Assembly (NCBI GenBank): GCA_023101885.1
Contig: JALPQD010000088.1
Coordinates: forward strand, 6,899,691 to 6,963,690
Direction of reading: 5' to 3'
Source: Typhlomys cinereus
Taxonomy: Eukaryota; Chordata; Mammalia; Rodentia; Platacanthomyidae
Length of the DNA: 64,000 nucleotides
Shown: piece by piece, positions 59,856 through 64,000 of the stretch
Layout: each line of letters begins with the position of its first letter
Numbering within the stretch: the first letter of the stretch is position 1
Translations under genes and position numbers: made by a program
Notes under the pieces: model-generated
What the model saw: only the letters and a program-made list of their open reading frames with translations
The model's database searches: none
Told to the model about the DNA's origin: nothing

Positions 59856-60700
59856 ATCATTACATGTGGAGTGACATGCATAAGCCAGGAATGTCCTCAG
59901 AAAACTGACACATATGGTCTGTTCAGCTAGAACTTCCAGAAGACCCTAAACCTTCTGTCTTGTAGACAATAAAGCTATGTCACATAAGGAAGCTACAGAA
60001 AAATCAACACATCTTGGGCAGCTATTGTATGCTAGGGCACTTTTTGTGACCATCTCACTTCCCCATAAGAAGTGTCTTAACACAGAAGAAAACTTCACCG
60101 GCTAATGATGATTATCTCACTTACCCACACAAAGAAAACTGAACTGGCTAGTGAAACAAATCCAAAGACTAAGTCCTTGGCATACAATGTCACTCTCATG
60201 GTTCCGGGCCAGCTCTGCCAAACGGATGTGCAGCTGCCTGCAGAGCACTCAGCACTCTGGACTCCAGTTTCCTTATTGTCCAACCAGGCCCCCAAGGAAA
60301 CAAAAATAATAAAAATACAAAGAGTGTTATAGTTAACAACGTGCAGGAGAAATTTTGCATTTTAAGCAAACCAAAATGAAAATTCATGACAGTGTTCATT
60401 ACATTTAAAGAGTTCTCAATAACAACATGAAGGTAAAGAAAAGTGTTGTTTAATTAAGTGGAAATACAGGAAATGATGAAAGGGGGAACCACTGAATCTT
60501 ACGTTTTTCAATGATCTCCTCTTCAGCATCTTCCATGGTCACAAACATTCACAGACAGATCAATAGCGTGCAGGACAACTCAGGTTGTTAAACTACCAGA
60601 GTTTATCTTAAGCTAAAGCCTATCTACAAATAACTTTCTTCTGCTCTGTAGAGCTCTCTTCTGTATAACAGTTCTTCAAACACAATTAGGACAGATTTTG
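59856..60700. other. No recognised gene downstream of OR10V1
   Basis: Unique-looking, AT-rich. Nothing identified beyond short fortuitous frames. Confidence 0.4.
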
Positions 60701-60899
60701 TATCTTATTTTACACCATACACAAAAATTGACTCAAGGGTAAGATGCTGATCAGTTAACAATAGTTCAAGCTTATTCTGTGCTATGTAATGAGTTCAAGA
60801 CCAGCTATAACTATATGAAATCTAATTTCAATAACATGAAGAAAACCCTCAAGAAAGGGAAGAGGAAAGAATATAAGGGGAGGAGAAGTATGCTTTTGA

Positions 60900-61940
60900 G
60901 AAAAATGTGTTTATGAAACCAATACTCTCTATAATGGATATATAATAATAAAAAGAATCAACTCAAAAAAAGAAAATCAACTTAAAATGGATTAATGACT
61001 AAATATGAAATTCAAAATTATAAAATGCCTACAAAAAATGTAAGAGGAACCCCTCATGACATAGGTCGGGTTAATGAATTTAAGGACATGATAATAACCA
61101 TAGGCAACAAAGTAGAAATAGCAAGTAGGTGACATCAAGTTAAGAAGCTTCTGCACCAAAGGAAACATGAGATAGAAAACACAAACAGAAAATGGAATAG
61201 TCTTTCAACCTGTACACTAGGTAAGGGGTTAATCCCCAAGACACATATGCAACTCAATAGCTGAACCACAATCAAAAAATACAATTTGGGGTTAGAGAGA
61301 TGGCTTCAGAGTTAAGACTTTGCCTGAGTTTTAATCCAGGATCCCACATAATAATGACAGGAGGAAATGGCAGCCTGAACTTCTGGCTCTAGAAGGTGGA
61401 GCCTGGGAAATGCAAAGGAAAAAAGAACAATCCAGAATGTTTCCTGAAATCACTTTTGGCTACAGGCACACACAGTACCTCTGATACACACAGACACAAA
61501 CATACACAGGTATGCACAAAAATACAATTTAATTTAAAATGAATAAGAACCTGAATAGACATTTCTCCATAGAAAACATACAAATGGCCAACAGGCTCAT
61601 GAAAAGATGTTTAATATCACTAATCATCAGGGATATGCAAATCAAACCCACAATGATATAACACCTCAGCCCTGTGAAGGTGTTATTATCAAAAACAAAA
61701 GACAACAGTATTGTTGAAGATGAGGAGAAGAGGGAACTCTTACACACTCGGGAATGCAAAATATTTCAACCACTATTGAAAAGCAGTATAAACATTAACA
61801 CCCTCCCCCCAAAAAAACCCTGTCATTTGACCAAGTGATCTTACTTCTTTATATTTATTGAAAAAAAACAACATACATGCAATCATGTTCTGGAAGAGAC
61901 AGCTGTACTCCCATGTTCCCAAGTTAAGATGTGAAAACAA
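60900..61940 (+). mobile_element. Old L1 ORF2 C-terminal / 3' region, interrupted by a SINE
   Basis: Sequence such as aagaagcttctgcaccaaagg and catacaaatggccaacaggc is typical of L1 ORF2 ends. It is broken by many changes and by the SINE at 61288-61517. Inactive. Confidence 0.6.
61288..61517 (+). mobile_element. B2-like SINE inside old L1
   Basis: ggggttagagagatggcttca head and CA-rich end. Target-site duplication aaaaatacaattt at 61275-61287 and 61518-61530. Confidence 0.8.
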
Positions 61941-61964
61941 CCCTGATGCCCATCAAAGATGCAT

Positions 61965-62275
61965 GTGCACAGATGACTCAGTGAGTGAAAGCACTTGCTG
62001 TCCAAGCCTCACAACCTGTGTTCATTCCCTGGAACCCAGGTAAATGTAAGATGCAATGGCTCCCACGTGTAATCTCAGTGCTTCTATGACATGATGGGAG
62101 GCAGAGAAAGGAGAATCTCATGGAAGTTCATAAACTAGCCTGGAGCACACAGAACCACAGAAACAAGAGAGACTGCCTCAACAAGGTGGAACAGGAGAAC
62201 CAGCTCCCAAAAGTTGCCCTCTGACCTCCACATGTATGCTGTGGAATGCACGAATAACATCATCATCATCTGTCT
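61965..62275 (+). mobile_element. tRNA/B1-type composite SINE
   Basis: gatgactcagtgagtgaaagcact head, B1-like middle (tgtaatctcagtgcttctat; gagagactgcctcaac) and a B2-like end (ccctctgacctccacatgta). Confidence 0.5.
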
Positions 62276-62439
62276 TTCAAAATTCCTTGGATGTGGTGTG
62301 TGACCAGTTAGTTCCCTTGGCTCTTGATCTTGGTGTGAACGATGCTGATGAAGTATCACTAAGAATCCCAAATTAAAGAATAAACTTGTTTCCCTGCGTT
62401 GTTTGGGTCCTGGAGCTGTTCGTCAGTGGCAAGATGTAA

Positions 62440-62720
62440 CTAACACAGAAAGGAACTGTCTTGATCGCAAGGCTGATTCAGGAAGACCCAGCCCACTGTG
62501 GGTGGGATCATTCCCTGGGCGGGTCATCCAGAACTATTTAAAGATGGACTGGCGAAGCAGTAGAGGGTTCATCCCTTGCCTTCTGCTCTTGGATGTGGAC
62601 ATGACTCGGCCAGCTCCTTCAAACTCCTGCTGCTGCTGTGACTTCCCTGGGTGGTCACCTGAATTGTGAACCAATAAACCCGTTCTCCCCCAAGTTGCTT
62701 AGGCTGTGTATTTTATAACA
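62440..62720 (+). mobile_element. Medium-reiterated repeat
   Basis: agcccactgtgggtgggatc and ccaataaacccgttctcccc are shared with the family at 30185-30600 and 5600-6035. Confidence 0.5.
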
Positions 62721-62724
62721 ACAC

Positions 62725-64000
62725 TCTTTAAAGTTCAGTGTCTATCACCACATTCCTCACCATTCTCCGGTCTGGTCCCCTCTTCTACAATATTTACCGA
62801 GCCTTGGGGGGGGGGCAGCTGATAAAGATGTCCTATTTGGAGGTGAACACTCATCATTCATTTATTCTCTGTACTTTAACCACTGCCTGTTGGCCCTGCC
62901 TGTTGAAAAAAGAAGCTTCTCTGACTAAAGCCCTAATCTAGGAGTATAAACACAAATATTTAGAAGGCAGCTTGACACATGTCCATTTAGCAAAATAATA
63001 GTACTAAGGTATCTCCAGGGTATACAATCTCCTTGGCTATGTGGTTTGATTAGGTTTATAGTACTAGGCATGAATTCTGCCCTGGAGCAGACTTCAAGTC
63101 TAACCAGAAATTAGTTGAGTATCCCAATAACATTCATGCTACTGTTTCACCAGCAGGCACAGCTTGACTTGTAGGTTTGTATTGTAACACACAACATCCA
63201 GCACTGGGTAATACCATTGTCTTTTTCACCCCAGAAGCCTACATAGCACCTTCTGGCACTTCAAAAGCTAGTCATCAGATAATAAACTGCCATGTCAGTT
63301 TGATATCTCTATGTTCTGCAACCAAAATGCATGGTATCTTCAGCAACAGGGTCTTGCCATCTAGTTGTGGTGGGCAACCAAGACCCATAGCAATGTCCTG
63401 TGTTTTCCAGGAACCTCTGGGACCTTCCAGACCAATAATTCCTACCAATTCTCAAGTAGGTATCCCACAACTGGAACTGAGATTTCTGTTAAAAAATCCA
63501 TGACTTCATAATCCACCCACACAGATTGCCTCTGTTTGAGTTCTTTGTTTTTATTACATATTTAAATTAGCCTTGAAAGTATCTGGCTTCCACAAAGCTT
63601 TTTCATACATCCTTATTTTGGGCTCATTTACCTCAACCAGCTGGATATTGTGCAGGTAACCATGGCTGCTGTGAGTTCATGAGTACAACAGCAATACCAT
63701 GTCCTGAAGACAGTGCATCCTCCCCATTCTCTACCTGATACATTCTTTGCACCCTCTCCCATCTAGGGCTGAGCAGACCCTGCACTTCATACTGTTTCTG
63801 CTTGGTCACAGATCACAGGAATTATTGCTATTGGGTCTCCATCTTTTGTTTCTCTGTTTTCCCTTCTTGGGTGTTGCAAATCTCATAAAGGGAAGATAGA
63901 GCACCTTTGTCAACTACAACATTAAATTGTTACTATCAGGAAGTGAATGAAGCTTTACATTTTTTTCTAGTCTTAAAAGCAATGTTTTAAAAGTATCACT
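62725..64000 (-). mobile_element. Older L1 3' region (Lx-like), opposite orientation
   Basis: Inverted relative of 33655-34960: gtaacacacaacatccagca and gctgtgagttcatgag match its complement with clear divergence. It runs off the window end. Dispersed-repeat similarity, not part of the recent inverted duplication. Confidence 0.5.

Overview
The window is nuclear DNA from a rodent. It carries three intact, intronless class II olfactory receptor (OR) coding regions of the OR10V type, tRNA-derived B2-like SINEs with (CA)n tails, B1/ID-like SINEs, several L1 lineages and LTR fragments. The B2-like consensus seen here differs from the mouse and rat B2 I know, so I infer a non-murine mouse-related rodent (Myodonta). 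I cannot name the species. I recall the OR10V genes as lying in the human 11q12 neighbourhood.

The dominant structure is a large imperfect inverted duplication. The left arm is about 2874-20456 and the right arm about 36400-52164, separated by a ~16 kb non-duplicated spacer. Each arm carries one intact 318-codon OR10V-type gene: 6991-7947 on the minus strand and 47067-48023 on the plus strand, transcribed away from each other. By hand alignment the two genes differ at about 3% of nucleotides and 12 of 318 residues. The arms differ by events that must postdate the duplication: an L1 insertion (8895-9990) and a SINE insertion (17040-17378) present only on the left with the empty site preserved on the right; a ~737-bp deletion on the right; a template-switch-like micro-inversion on the left (13749-13830); and a GA-rich pentamer expansion on the right (41480-41820).

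The spacer holds an old L1 remnant (20475-20880), two LTR-like segments (21690-22980), a ribosomal protein L36a retropseudogene (24440-24819, minus) and a complete processed copy of DNAJC14 with an uninterrupted 704-codon frame (25080-27194, plus), perfect 14-bp target-site duplications and an A-rich tail. The rest of the spacer (27975-36400) is L1 3' UTR and 5' UTR pieces, SINEs and medium-reiterated repeats.

Outside the arms, 1-2873 is mainly LTR and SINE debris. Positions 52165-58700 are mostly unassigned sequence plus SINEs and a (GGAA)n tract split by a young SINE. OR10V1 follows at 58739-59668, then old L1 and other repeats to the end. No rRNA or tRNA gene and no CRISPR array is visible. 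The three ORs form a small OR10V cluster. The DNAJC14 retrocopy sits between the two duplicated receptors. Its parent is known as an endoplasmic-reticulum J-protein that affects GPCR export, which makes the juxtaposition worth testing but may be chance.
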